Assembly: GCA_910586025.1 (NCBI GenBank)
Contig: CAJUIO010000055.1
Location: forward strand, 1-23,959
Origin: an uncultured Lachnospiraceae bacterium
Lineage (GTDB): Bacteria > Bacillota > Clostridia > Lachnospirales > Lachnospiraceae
Direction: 5' to 3'
Length of the DNA stretch: 23,959 nt
Part shown: in pieces, positions 14,501 to 22,051 of the stretch
How positions within the stretch are numbered: the first letter of the stretch is position 1
Layout: each line of letters starts with the position of its first letter
The notes under the pieces: generated by a model
The model's input: only the letters and a program-made list of their open reading frames with translations
Told to the model about the DNA's origin: nothing
Database searches by the model: none
Translations under genes and position numbers: made by a program

Positions 14501-15066
14501 TAGAGAGAAGGAAGCATCCGGATAAGGAGATCGTCCCGGCGGCACTCCTTTACTATCATGTGAGCGATCCCATGATAAAGGAGGAAAAGGAGATGACGGC
14601 GGAGGAGATCGGCGAAAAGCTGCTTCGGGAGCTTCGGACCACCGGAGTGGTCAGCGATGACGAGAGGGTGATCCACATGCTGGATCATGACTTCACGGGA
14701 AAGTCCCTTCTTGTCCCTGTGGAGCGGAAAAAGGACGGGAGCCTTGCGGCAGCGTCCAGCGTGATCTCCAGGGAGAATTACCGGATTGTATCGGATTTTG
14801 TGAGGGAAAAGATCCGGGAGACGGGACGGGAGATCCTCGAGGGAAATATTGCGGTCAATCCCTGTATGGAAGGAGCTTCAAGCGCCTGCACTTACTGTGA
14901 TTACAGGGGAATCTGCGGCTTTGACGAAAAGATAAGAGGCTATGAGATGCGGTTTCTTCCAAAGCTTACAGAGGATGAGATCTTTATGAAAATGCAGGAA
15001 GGAATCGCGCGGGAGCAGGACGACCCGCGGCAGGAGGCGGAAGGGGGAGCGGATCCATGGCAGTGA
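11593..15066 (+). CDS. addB: ATP-dependent helicase/deoxyribonuclease subunit B
   Basis: A 1157-aa AddB subunit of the AddAB helicase-nuclease, the Firmicute counterpart of RecBCD that resects double-strand breaks and loads RecA. It has an N-terminal Walker A GPSGSGKSS (8-16) and a degenerate helicase core that scans for Chi. The C-terminal RecB-type nuclease has VIDYKSG (Asp939, Lys941) and LQLQLVVY. The iron-sulfur cysteines are Cys779, Cys1099, Cys1102 and Cys1108; their spacing (320, 3, 6) equals that in Bacillus subtilis AddB, so the 4Fe-4S-pinned nuclease should be intact. GGAGG at 11581-11585 is the ribosome binding site. Its last ten bases overlap the addA start, the usual coupled arrangement. 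Confidence 0.96.
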   Translation: MSLQFYFGPSGSGKSSALHRDIVEWAGREPERNFLFLVPDQFTMQTQFDLVNASKNKGIMNIDVLSFGRLAHRIFEETGFAQETVLDDTGKSLVLRKVAAGMRQELPMIGPNLHKIGYIHEVKSALSEFMQYGLDPGQVDRLADYARGRGALFSKLKDLKALYEGFLSYIKDKFITTEETLDLLTRAVERSKIIEGSVVIFDGFTGFTPIQNRLIQRLMELTERVILSVTIAPNEDPFSEGGEQELFYLSKKTVKDLGRLAKEAGTGRTEDVYLKDEPLFRFRDNPQLAHLEKYLFRYPLRPFSGEGDGISLMEAPSPAEEARWVCIRIKEMALSGQFSYRDIAVVAGDLETYGDYLEREGKRYDIPMFMDRTRGLLLNPFIEFIRSSLKICLTNFSYEAVFHYLRSGLADFEDREIDLLENYVLSMGIRGKKKWSEAFTRLPKGDRDQQLLLLADINRTREKLMEQISPLFAKRVTAGEHVRILYDFIVRARIQEKLAGYENYFRREGNPDRAREYAQIYRQVCELLEQVEGLLSGEEMSLQEFADILDAGFGEIEIGIIPGSVDKVVVGDMERTRLKQVKVLFFLGVNDGNIPRNSQKGGIISDIDREFLSGSEFELAPTPRAQMYIQRLYLYMNMTKPSMQLHLSFARVSSEGKSLRPSYLVDMMRKLYPRMRIIRMETQSSPFEQIVGPRDGLSVLARELRRYGEGDQGSRKEEEIASLLGLYEKEEDYRELARQMTEAAFMQYRHFPLSRAVSRAVYGSLLENSVSRLEQYAACAYAHFLQYGLMLREREEYGFEQVDLGNIYHSVLEVFSGKLLENHYTWFDFPDEEGDGLLKEALMSCAAAYGETVLYSSARYEYMTERIYRILRRTIRTLRSQLRGGSFAPSHFEMSFSRVEELEAVNIALTNEEKMKLRGRIDRIDTCEDEDHVYVKVIDYKSGNKKFDLAALYYGLQLQLVVYMNVAAEIERRKHPDKEIVPAALLYYHVSDPMIKEEKEMTAEEIGEKLLRELRTTGVVSDDERVIHMLDHDFTGKSLLVPVERKKDGSLAAASSVISRENYRIVSDFVREKIRETGREILEGNIAVNPCMEGASSACTYCDYRGICGFDEKIRGYEMRFLPKLTEDEIFMKMQEGIAREQDDPRQEAEGGADPWQ

Positions 15067-18000
15067 ATTTTACACCGAGCCAGCAGAAGGTGATCGACCT
15101 TCACGGCAGGAATATACTGGTCTGTGCGGCAGCAGGCTCCGGAAAGACGGCGGTCCTTGTGGAGCGGATCATAAAGATGGTCACGGATGAGACGGAAAGG
15201 GTGGATATAGACAGGCTCCTTGTGGTGACCTTCACCAAGGCGGCGGCATCTGAGATGCGGGAGAGGATCAGCCGTGCTATTGACAAAAGGCTTGAGGAGG
15301 AGCCGGAAAACCGCCATCTGCAGAGACAGGCATCGCTCCTTCACAACGCCCAGATCACAACCATTGACAGCTTCTGCCTGTTCATCATCCGCAACAATTT
15401 TAATGATATCGGTCTGGATCCGGGCTTTCGGGTGGCGGACGAGGGTGAGCTGAAGCTGATGAAGCAGGACGTGCTCCGGGAGCTTCTGGAAGGAAAATAC
15501 GGGGAGAAGGATCAGGAATTCTTCGACTGTGTGGAATATTTTACAGGGGGAAGCAATGACAGGCAGCTGGAAGAGTATCTGGAAAAGCTGTATGAATTTT
15601 CCCAGAGCTATCCCTGGCCGGAAGAATGGCTTTCGGACAGGATCAGAGATTACGCCCTCGAAGATATGGAGCAGATGGAGAAAAGCAGCTGGTGCGGATA
15701 TCTGGTCTGGTACATTAGGGCCTGCCTGCAGGGCTGCGCCGGGCTTCTTGAGCAGGCGATCAGAATTGCGGAGCTTCCGGACGGTCCCTGGTTCTACGGG
15801 GAGCTTTTGGAGAAGGAGCGGGAAATGCTTCTTGGGACGGCTTCCCGGGAGAGCTTCACCGCACTGTGCGAGGGCTTTGGCACCCTGAGCTTTGGACGGC
15901 TTCCCGGGAAAAAGGACGAGAGTGTCAGCGAGGAGATGCGGGAGAGGGCAAAGCAGCTTAGGGGCCAGGTGAAAAAAAAGGTGGACGAGCTGAGAGAGAG
16001 CTTTTTTCTCTTTTCACCGGAGCAGGCGCTTATGCGTATGCAGACGGCGCAGCGCCCCGTTGGAACGCTGATGAAGCTGGTTCTGCGCTTCAAGGAGCTT
16101 CTGGATGAAAAAAAGCGCAGGGAGAATGTGATTGATTTTCACGATATGGAGCATTTTGCCCTGAATATTCTGATTCGAAGGCAGGGGGGAGAGTGCAGCG
16201 CCACTGCGGCGGCAAGGGAGTACAGGCAGTATTTTCACGAGATCCTCATCGACGAGTATCAGGACAGCAATCTGGTTCAGGAGCTGCTTTTGCAGAGCAT
16301 ATCCGGGGAGGAGGAGGGAAATTACAACCGTTTCATGGTGGGAGACGTGAAGCAGAGCATCTACAAATTCCGTCTGGCGAGACCGGAGCTTTTCATAGAA
16401 AAGTACAACAGCTATTCCATGGAGGATTCCGAGAGACAGCGGATCGACCTGCACCAGAATTTCAGAAGCAGGAGAGAGGTTCTGAATAGTGTGAACGACC
16501 TGTTTTACAGGATCATGGGCCGGGAGCTGGGAGGCGTTGAGTATGACAAGGATGCGGCCCTCTACCCGGGAGCGGTCTATCCGGAGTATGAAAACGGCAA
16601 TACCCAGGTCATCCTTATTGAAAAGGATGCGGAAAGCCGGCTGTCCGCAAGGCAGCAGGAGGCGGCGGTGATCGCAGGCAGAATCCGGGAGATGATCCGC
16701 AGCTTCCAGGTCACGGATAAGGAGACAGGGAGCCTGCGTCCGGTAAGGTATGGCGACATGGTGATTCTTCTGCGGACTACAGCGGGCTGGGCGGAGGATT
16801 TCAAGCAGATTTTTGAAAAGGAAGGGATTCCCGCCTATGTGGCATCCAGAACAGGGTATTTCAGGGCCTCGGAGGTCAGGGAGATACTGCAGCTTTTGCA
16901 CGTGGTGGACAATCCTCTGCAGGATATTCCCTTTTACGGCACCATGAGATCCTTTTTCGGGGGCTTTGAGGAGGAGGAGGCCGCCCTGATCCGGAGCAAG
17001 AGAGAAAAGGGAGAGTTTCTCTTTGAGACATGTAAGAGGCTTTCCGGTCATGAGAAGACGGCACATTTTCTGGAGCTGATAGACAGACTGCGCATCCGGG
17101 CCCGCTATACGCCGATTCACAAGCTGATTCAGGATATTCTGACCGGCACCGGGTATCTGGAATATGTCACCGCAAAGCCGGGCGGGGAGCAGCGGCGGGC
17201 CAATGTGGAAATGCTCCTTACCAGGGCGGCTGCCTTTGAAAACACCAGCTATTACGGGCTGTTTCATTTCCTCAGGTATATTGAGCAGCTCGAAAAGTAT
17301 CAGGTGGATTACGGGGAGGCCGATATTCTGGATGAAAATGCGGACGTGGTGCGGATCATGAGCATCCACAAGAGCAAGGGGCTGGAATTTCCGGTCTGCT
17401 TTGTGGCGGGGCTGTCCAAGAAATTCAATATGCAGGACACCACCGGCCGTCTGATCGCTGACGTGGATATGGGGATCGGTGTGGACTATATTGACAGCGA
17501 AAGAAGGGTCCTGGGCAGAACTCTCCGGAAAAGCGCCATTGCGGTCAAGCTGCGTCTGGACGCTCTCGGGGAGGAGCTCCGCATTCTCTATGTGGCGATG
17601 ACAAGGGCCAGGGAAAAGCTGATATTGACTGCGACTGTGCCTGAGGGTGAGAAGCTGAGAGAAGAGCTTGACCAGGCAGCTGCCGGGCGGGATAGAGGAT
17701 CGGAGGACGGGAAGGCGCAATCCCGTGAAGTGTTTGACAGGGGAGGAGCTGACACAACGAAGGTTCCCTTCTTTACGCTGGCAGGCGCGGCAAGCTTTCT
17801 GGACTTTATACTGCCCTGCCTGCGGGAGGCGGAATTCGTGTCTCCGGGTGACGTGCTTCTGGCGGATATGGCGGATGCCTTCCGGGCCGACGAGGCAAAG
17901 CGGAGGCTTCTGTTGTCCGGGACAGACAATGATGTGATGACACATTTGTTGGAAAAATTCCGGAGAAGGTATCCTTATGAGTATTTGAAGGAGCTTTTTG

Positions 18001-18719
18001 TAAAGACCACGGTGTCAGAATTGAAAAAGGCTTCCGGTTCTCATTTACCGGATCGGTCAATGGAACTTTCCGAAGGCGCACAGGGAGGCAGCCTTGTGAC
18101 GGACAGGGCGTTCACGAGAGAGCTCTTTGAGGAGCCGGAGGTGGTTCCCTATATTCCTTCCTTTATCAGAAAGGAGGAGGGAATGACCGGGAGCGACAGG
18201 GGAAGCGCCTACCACAAGGTGATGGAGCTTCTTGATTTTAAGAGCTTTTTGCATCTTGGAGATACGCAGGAACGGAGGCGGGAGATCACTCGCCAGATGG
18301 AGGGGATGGAACGGGGCGGGAAGCTTTCCGGTGAATGGCGTAAGTCTGTGTCCGCACCAAAGCTGGTGCGGTTCCTTGAGACGCCGCTTGCGCAGAGAAT
18401 GATCCGTGCCGCGTCAGAGGGTAAGCTTCACAGGGAGCAGCCCTTTGTTCTCGGGCTTCCCGCAGACCGTCTTAATCCCGGCTTCCCCGAGACGGAAATG
18501 GTGTTGATTCAGGGAATTATTGATGTCTTTTTTGAGGAAGGGGATCATATCGCGGTGGCGGATTACAAGACCGACCGAGTGAAGACGGCGCAGGAGCTGA
18601 TTGACCGCTACAAGGTGCAGCTTGAGTACTATGCGGAGGCGCTTTTTCGGCTTACGGGGAAGCGGGTGGAGGAGAAAATTATATATTCCTTCTGCCTGTC
18701 GGAGGAAATCATTTTGTGA
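15057..18719 (+). CDS. addA: ATP-dependent helicase/nuclease subunit A
   Basis: A 1220-aa UvrD/Rep-type SF1A helicase with a C-terminal nuclease, the motor subunit of AddAB. Helicase motifs run in order: Walker A AAAGSGKT (24-31), Ia VVTFTKAAASEM, II IDEYQD (Asp399, Glu400), III VGDVKQSIYKFR, IV HQNFRSR, V MSIHKSKGLEF and VI LYVAMTRAREKL. The nuclease domain has GIIDVFFEE, ADYKTDR (Asp1169, Lys1171) and YKVQLEYYAEAL, the active RecB-family pattern. Length is normal for the family. The start overlaps the addB end by ten bases; an intrinsic terminator follows at 18755-18806, ending the unit. Confidence 0.96.
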   Translation: MAVNFTPSQQKVIDLHGRNILVCAAAGSGKTAVLVERIIKMVTDETERVDIDRLLVVTFTKAAASEMRERISRAIDKRLEEEPENRHLQRQASLLHNAQITTIDSFCLFIIRNNFNDIGLDPGFRVADEGELKLMKQDVLRELLEGKYGEKDQEFFDCVEYFTGGSNDRQLEEYLEKLYEFSQSYPWPEEWLSDRIRDYALEDMEQMEKSSWCGYLVWYIRACLQGCAGLLEQAIRIAELPDGPWFYGELLEKEREMLLGTASRESFTALCEGFGTLSFGRLPGKKDESVSEEMRERAKQLRGQVKKKVDELRESFFLFSPEQALMRMQTAQRPVGTLMKLVLRFKELLDEKKRRENVIDFHDMEHFALNILIRRQGGECSATAAAREYRQYFHEILIDEYQDSNLVQELLLQSISGEEEGNYNRFMVGDVKQSIYKFRLARPELFIEKYNSYSMEDSERQRIDLHQNFRSRREVLNSVNDLFYRIMGRELGGVEYDKDAALYPGAVYPEYENGNTQVILIEKDAESRLSARQQEAAVIAGRIREMIRSFQVTDKETGSLRPVRYGDMVILLRTTAGWAEDFKQIFEKEGIPAYVASRTGYFRASEVREILQLLHVVDNPLQDIPFYGTMRSFFGGFEEEEAALIRSKREKGEFLFETCKRLSGHEKTAHFLELIDRLRIRARYTPIHKLIQDILTGTGYLEYVTAKPGGEQRRANVEMLLTRAAAFENTSYYGLFHFLRYIEQLEKYQVDYGEADILDENADVVRIMSIHKSKGLEFPVCFVAGLSKKFNMQDTTGRLIADVDMGIGVDYIDSERRVLGRTLRKSAIAVKLRLDALGEELRILYVAMTRAREKLILTATVPEGEKLREELDQAAAGRDRGSEDGKAQSREVFDRGGADTTKVPFFTLAGAASFLDFILPCLREAEFVSPGDVLLADMADAFRADEAKRRLLLSGTDNDVMTHLLEKFRRRYPYEYLKELFVKTTVSELKKASGSHLPDRSMELSEGAQGGSLVTDRAFTRELFEEPEVVPYIPSFIRKEEGMTGSDRGSAYHKVMELLDFKSFLHLGDTQERRREITRQMEGMERGGKLSGEWRKSVSAPKLVRFLETPLAQRMIRAASEGKLHREQPFVLGLPADRLNPGFPETEMVLIQGIIDVFFEEGDHIAVADYKTDRVKTAQELIDRYKVQLEYYAEALFRLTGKRVEEKIIYSFCLSEEIIL

Positions 18720-18754
18720 GAAGGCGGGGCAGAGAGCGCTGGGGCCGGACATCC

Positions 18755-18806
18755 GCCGCCGCTTCCGCCTTCCGGCCTCAATGCTTCCCTGCGGACGGCG
18801 GCTTTT
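18755..18806 (+). terminator. Intrinsic terminator after addA
   Basis: GCCGCCG (18755-18761) and TCCGC (18764-18768) pair with GCGGA (18791-18795) and CGGCGGC (18796-18802), leaving a two-base bulge and a 22-base loop. TTTTAAAA follows. The T-tract is short, but the stem is very G+C-rich and lies 36 bases after the addA stop, just before a new promoter. Confidence 0.65.
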
Positions 18807-18816
18807 AAAAAATCTG

Positions 18817-18845
18817 TTGACAAATCTGCCGCCGGGACGTATTGT
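18817..18845 (+). promoter_or_regulatory. Sigma-A promoter of the thiT transcript
   Basis: Perfect TTGACA (18817-18822), a 17-bp spacer and TATTGT (18840-18845, four of six). It starts transcription about 15 bases ahead of the riboswitch. Confidence 0.65.
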
Positions 18846-18868
18846 AAATCTGATACAAGTAAAAATAG

Positions 18869-18954
18869 ATCGCTAGGGGTGCTTTTGCTGAGATTGACCG
18901 AAAGGTCTGACCCTCATTACCTGACCCGGATAATACCGGCGTAGGGAAGCTGAT
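18869..18954 (+). ncRNA. TPP riboswitch (THI element)
   Basis: The conserved TPP aptamer is clear: CTAGGGGTGC, then GCTGAGA (18887-18893), a short GACCGAAAGGTC hairpin, ACCC, CCTGA, then GGATAATACCGGC and GTAGGGAAGC (18941-18950). P1 can form from ATC-GCT (18869-18874) with AGC-T-GAT (18948-18954), with one bulged T. The thiamine transporter gene downstream is the expected target. Thiamine pyrophosphate binding should switch off expression. Confidence 0.96.
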
Positions 18955-19032
18955 GTTTACGCAGGCTTTGCCGCCGCTCCTTTTAAGTGGAGCCAGGGCG
19001 AGGCAGGGAAGCTGCGTCAACGGAAAAAAGCC

Positions 19033-19064
19033 CCTCCTGTGACGGATTACAAGGAGGTTTTTTT
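19033..19064 (+). terminator. Riboswitch-linked hairpin that is both terminator and ribosome-site sequestrator
   Basis: CCTCCTGT (19033-19040) pairs with ACAAGGAGG (19049-19057, one bulged A) around an eight-base loop, followed by seven T (19058-19064) and then the thiT ATG at once. The AGGAGG in the 3' arm is the thiT ribosome binding site. When the hairpin forms it can stop transcription at the U-tract and hide the ribosome site. Between aptamer and hairpin, ACGCAG (18959-18964) can pair with CTGCGT (19012-19017), and GCTCC with GGAGC inside that. Confidence 0.7.
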
Positions 19065-19760
19065 ATGTCATTTTTTCTGAACTCGGAGGACGGATATTAT
19101 TCACTGGCTGCAGGCGGAGTGGCTGCCATGGTTCTGATCATAGTATCGCTCGTTCTGCTTACCGCCTTTTTAAGGCGCAGGGAGAGCACAGAGAATTCCG
19201 GAAGGAGAAAGGGGTTCTCAGCAAGACAGCTTACCTTTTCGGCTGCCGCTGTTGCCCTGGGGTTTGCCTTTTCCTATGTCAGGCTTATTCCCATGCCCTG
19301 GGGCGGGTCGGTGACGCTCTGCTCCATGCTCTTTGTCACGCTCATCGGCTTCTGGTACGGACCGAGGGTGGGACTTGCGGCGGGCTTTGCCTACGGCTTT
19401 CTGCAGTTTATGCAGGACGGGGGAAGCTATATTCTCTCCCCGCTTCAGGCCTGTCTGGACTACATTCTCGCTTTTGCCGCTCTTGGCCTGTCTGGATTTT
19501 TCTGTAAAAAACCCGGCGGACTGATAAAGGGATATGTGTTTGCCATAGCGGTGAGAGGTCTGTTCCACACCATCGGAGGCTACCTTTACTGGATGGATTA
19601 CATGCCGGAGACATTTCCCTCCTCCCTTGCGGCAATCTACCCCATAGCCTACAACTATTCCTTTATTGCGGCGGAGGGGATCGTGACGGTGCTCATCCTC
19701 ATGCTGCCCCCTGTAAAAAAAGCAATGGCAAGAGTGGAAAATATGGCGCTGCAGTCTTGA
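19065..19760 (+). CDS. thiT: Thiamine transporter substrate-binding component (ECF S component)
   Basis: A 231-aa membrane protein of the ThiT family, the S component that binds thiamine and works with the shared ECF energizing module encoded elsewhere. The core has the family stretches YVRLIPMPWGGSVTL and RGLFHTIGGYLYW, with His168 and Trp176 spaced eight apart like the thiamine-binding His125 and Trp133 of Lactococcus ThiT, and IAYNYSFI. It is about 45 residues longer than the Lactococcus protein at the N-terminus, with an extra helix (about 11-36) and a basic RRRESTENSGRRK linker. The TPP riboswitch upstream confirms the role. The ATG at 19065 is chosen for its AGGAGG seven bases away; the frame is also open further upstream through the riboswitch region. 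Confidence 0.94.
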   Translation: MSFFLNSEDGYYSLAAGGVAAMVLIIVSLVLLTAFLRRRESTENSGRRKGFSARQLTFSAAAVALGFAFSYVRLIPMPWGGSVTLCSMLFVTLIGFWYGPRVGLAAGFAYGFLQFMQDGGSYILSPLQACLDYILAFAALGLSGFFCKKPGGLIKGYVFAIAVRGLFHTIGGYLYWMDYMPETFPSSLAAIYPIAYNYSFIAAEGIVTVLILMLPPVKKAMARVENMALQS

Positions 19761-19785
19761 AAAAACGTTTGCTAAATGGTATTTT
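19757..19785 (+). promoter_or_regulatory. Possible promoter of malQ
   Basis: TTGAAA (19757-19762, overlapping the thiT stop), a 17-bp spacer and TATTTT (19780-19785, four of six). It fits the spacing rule but the -10 is imperfect. malQ could also be read through from thiT, because no terminator lies between them. Confidence 0.45.
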
Positions 19786-19813
19786 TATAGTATCAAACTG
19801 ATAGGAGATACAG

Positions 19814-21301
19814 ATGAGAGCAAGCGGAATTTTATTACCGGTTTCCAGTATTCCTTCCCGATACGGAATCGGTACTTTTTCAAGGGAAGCGTATGATTTC
19901 GTGGATTTTCTTGTGAAGGCGGGACAGACCTACTGGCAGATTCTGCCGCTTGGACCTACGGGCTACGGGGATTCCCCGTATCAGTCCTTTTCCACCTTTG
20001 CGGGAAATCCCTACTACATTGACTTGGAGCAGCTGGTGGAGGATGGCCTTCTTGAGAGAGAGGACTGCGAATGTGATTACGGTACGCAGGAGGAATATGT
20101 AGATTACGAGAAAATATATCGCACCCGGTTTAAAATCCTGTATAAGGCCTTTGAAAACAGCCAGATAGCGGAGAACGGCGCATTTAAGGCCTTTGTGGAG
20201 GAAAATAAGAGCTGGCTTTCCGATTATGCGCTGTATATGGCGATCAAGGATTCCCTGGACGGATCGAGCTGGGCGGAGTGGGACGACGATATCAGGACAA
20301 GGCAGGAGGAGGCTCTTTGCAGATACCGGGAAGAACTGAAGGATCAGGTACTGTTTTACGAATTCCAGCAGTATCTCTTCAAGCGTCAGTGGACGAAGCT
20401 CAAAAAGTATGCAAACGATAAGGGAATTGAAATTATTGGGGACATTCCCATCTACGTGGCGTTTGACAGCGCCGATACCTGGGCGAATCCGGCCCTGTTC
20501 CAGCTGGATGAGAGCTGCACCCCGCTGGGGGTCGCAGGCTGTCCTCCGGATTCCTTTTCCGCTACGGGGCAGCTCTGGGGAAATCCGCTGTACCGCTGGG
20601 ATTACCACAAGGAGACGGGCTATGAGTGGTGGATGAGCAGGATCGCTTACTGCTTTGAGCTGTATGACGTGGTGAGGATTGACCATTTTCGCGGATTTGA
20701 CGAATACTACTCTATTCCTTACGGGGATGCCACGGCGGAGTTTGGCCACTGGGAAAAGGGGCCCGGCTACGACCTGTTTAAGGTCATGAAGGAAAAGCTG
20801 GGGAATAAGAGAGTGATTGCGGAGGATCTCGGGTTCCTGACTCCGACGGTTCTGAAGCTGGTGAAAAGAACTGGGTATCCCGGCATGAAGATTCTGCAGT
20901 TTGCCTTTGATTCCAGGGAGGAGAGCGACTATCTGCCGCATAATTACACGTCAAACTCCGTGGTTTACACGGGAACCCACGACAACGACACCACCCTGGG
21001 ATGGCTGGATGTCATCGGGAGAAAGGATAAGAGCTTTGCCAAAAAGTATCTGAATATCCGTTCCAATAAGGAGATAGAATGGGAATTCATCCGGGCGGCC
21101 CTTTCCAGCGTGTCCGACACGGCCGTGATCCCCATTCAGGATTATCTGGGGCTTGGGAGCAGCGCGCGGATCAACACGCCCTCCACTCTAGGCGACAACT
21201 GGAAATGGCGCATGAAAAAGGACGCGCTCACGGATGAGCTTGCCGCAAAGATTCACGACATGTGCAGGCTGTACGGCAGGGTGCAGAAGAAAAACGCCTA
21301 G
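19814..21301 (+). CDS. malQ: 4-alpha-glucanotransferase (amylomaltase, GH77)
   Basis: A 495-aa cytoplasmic GH77 enzyme that transfers alpha-1,4-glucan segments between maltodextrins, normal bacterial length. Seen: the N-terminal SRYGIGTFS and YWQILPLGPTGYGDSPYQ, the nucleophile Asp290 in VVRIDHFRGFDEY, the acid/base Glu337 in VIAEDLGFLTP, and THDNDT (388-393) with the third catalytic aspartate. Asp290 and Glu337 are 47 residues apart, as in Thermus amylomaltase. TAGGAGA at about 19801-19807 is the ribosome binding site. No other glycogen or maltose genes are nearby. Its TAG stop (21299-21301) overlaps the stop of the convergent minus-strand gene. Confidence 0.95.
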   Translation: MRASGILLPVSSIPSRYGIGTFSREAYDFVDFLVKAGQTYWQILPLGPTGYGDSPYQSFSTFAGNPYYIDLEQLVEDGLLEREDCECDYGTQEEYVDYEKIYRTRFKILYKAFENSQIAENGAFKAFVEENKSWLSDYALYMAIKDSLDGSSWAEWDDDIRTRQEEALCRYREELKDQVLFYEFQQYLFKRQWTKLKKYANDKGIEIIGDIPIYVAFDSADTWANPALFQLDESCTPLGVAGCPPDSFSATGQLWGNPLYRWDYHKETGYEWWMSRIAYCFELYDVVRIDHFRGFDEYYSIPYGDATAEFGHWEKGPGYDLFKVMKEKLGNKRVIAEDLGFLTPTVLKLVKRTGYPGMKILQFAFDSREESDYLPHNYTSNSVVYTGTHDNDTTLGWLDVIGRKDKSFAKKYLNIRSNKEIEWEFIRAALSSVSDTAVIPIQDYLGLGSSARINTPSTLGDNWKWRMKKDALTDELAAKIHDMCRLYGRVQKKNA

Positions 21302-21789
21302 AACACTTTCCGGGAGAGCGTGGAGTTGTGATACTGCGGGTCAAAGGTCACATCCTCAAGAAACCAGTCGGGAGGAATAAAGGCCTTCGCCATCTCCTCG
21401 TCTGGAAACTCCACCTCCGCAATCACCAGAGGCGCAAAGGGCGGTTCAAACACATCCAGCTCTATGGTGAGGGCCGGGATAGCTCCGGACGGTACATAGT
21501 CCCTGACAAAAGCGGGACGGTCAACAGGAAAGAGATAGCGTTTTTTGGATATGATATTGCCGTCTGCCTTGGTTCGCAGATGCTCATAGGCTTCTTTGTT
21601 CAGGGGAAGGTTGTATTCATCCCTGACAAGGAGGCCTTTTCCTTTGTAGGTCAGGTAATATTCGTCATTCTGCCGCCGGATCCGTATCACGGGATCCGTG
21701 TTCAGATAGGCCTGCTCGATGACAAGGCAGGGATGTGCGGCAAGGTCGCCGGGCAGGGCGGTAATGGTGAATTTGCGTTCGATTTCCAT
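21298..21789 (-). CDS. CYTH domain protein (triphosphate tunnel metalloenzyme family)
   Basis: A 163-aa protein with the CYTH signature: MEIERKF at the extreme N-terminus (the ExExK motif, Glu2, Glu4, Lys6), then IRIRR, YYLTYKGKG, a lysine/arginine pair, TIELDVFE and IAEVEFPDEE. These residues line an eight-strand tunnel that binds triphosphates and metal; members hydrolyse inorganic triphosphate or thiamine triphosphate, or make cAMP. Tripolyphosphatase is the commonest activity for this length, but the substrate is not shown here. The start is placed at the ATG at 21789, which has AAGGAG (minus strand, + 21796-21801) and gives the canonical N-terminus, rather than upstream codons that run into the repeat. 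It is convergent with malQ and overlaps it at the stop codons. Confidence 0.85.
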   Translation of the reverse strand: MEIERKFTITALPGDLAAHPCLVIEQAYLNTDPVIRIRRQNDEYYLTYKGKGLLVRDEYNLPLNKEAYEHLRTKADGNIISKKRYLFPVDRPAFVRDYVPSGAIPALTIELDVFEPPFAPLVIAEVEFPDEEMAKAFIPPDWFLEDVTFDPQYHNSTLSRKVF

Positions 21790-21821
21790 GAAAGTCTCCT
21801 TATAATAGTAATGATTACAGA

Positions 21822-21887
21822 ATTCGGGTGTCAAAAGCCCTGGCTGCGCAAACTGCCAGGCATGCTCCGCAGCCAGGGCTTTTGACA
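21822..21887 (+). repeat. Short relative of the 10126 inverted repeat
   Basis: TGTCAAAAGCCCTGGCTGCG (21829-21848) is the exact reverse complement of 21868-21887, with a 19-base loop. The left edge ATTCGGGTGTCA (21822-21833) and the arm TGTCA-AAGCCC-GGCTGCGC match the outer arms of the element at 10126-10360, so this looks like an internally deleted copy. It lacks the mirrored CGAATC at its right edge. It lies between two divergent genes, so it is not simply a terminator. Confidence 0.85.
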
Positions 21888-21972
21888 TTATCATTATAAA
21901 ACTGCGCTTTCCAGGTGAAAAGAAGAATTTACGAAATTCACAGATCTTTCATAAATATTAATAATTCATTCA

Positions 21973-22001
21973 TTGGAAATAAAGGGTGTTTATGGTAAAA
22001 T
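21973..22001 (+). promoter_or_regulatory. Sigma-A promoter of the DJ-1/CBS/Gre operon
   Basis: TTGGAA (21973-21978), a 17-bp spacer and TAAAAT (21996-22001), with a TG one base before the -10 (extended -10). The surrounding DNA is A+T-rich. The leader holds a small GCCGC/GCGGC hairpin at 22017-22030. Confidence 0.72.
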
Positions 22002-22051
22002 AGTAAAAAATAAAGGGCCGCACGGGCGGCTGTGAAAGGCAGGGGTTGACA

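Noticed and set aside
19760..19776. CcpA operator (cre)-like AAAACGTTTGCT ahead of malQ
   Set aside because: It mismatches the cre consensus at about four of the defined positions, too weak to call even though malQ would be a sensible target.
21805..21834. Promoter for the CYTH gene using TTGACA of the short repeat as -35 and TACTAT as -10
   Set aside because: The spacing is 18 bp, but the transcription start would fall inside the ribosome binding site, so it cannot give a normally translated mRNA.
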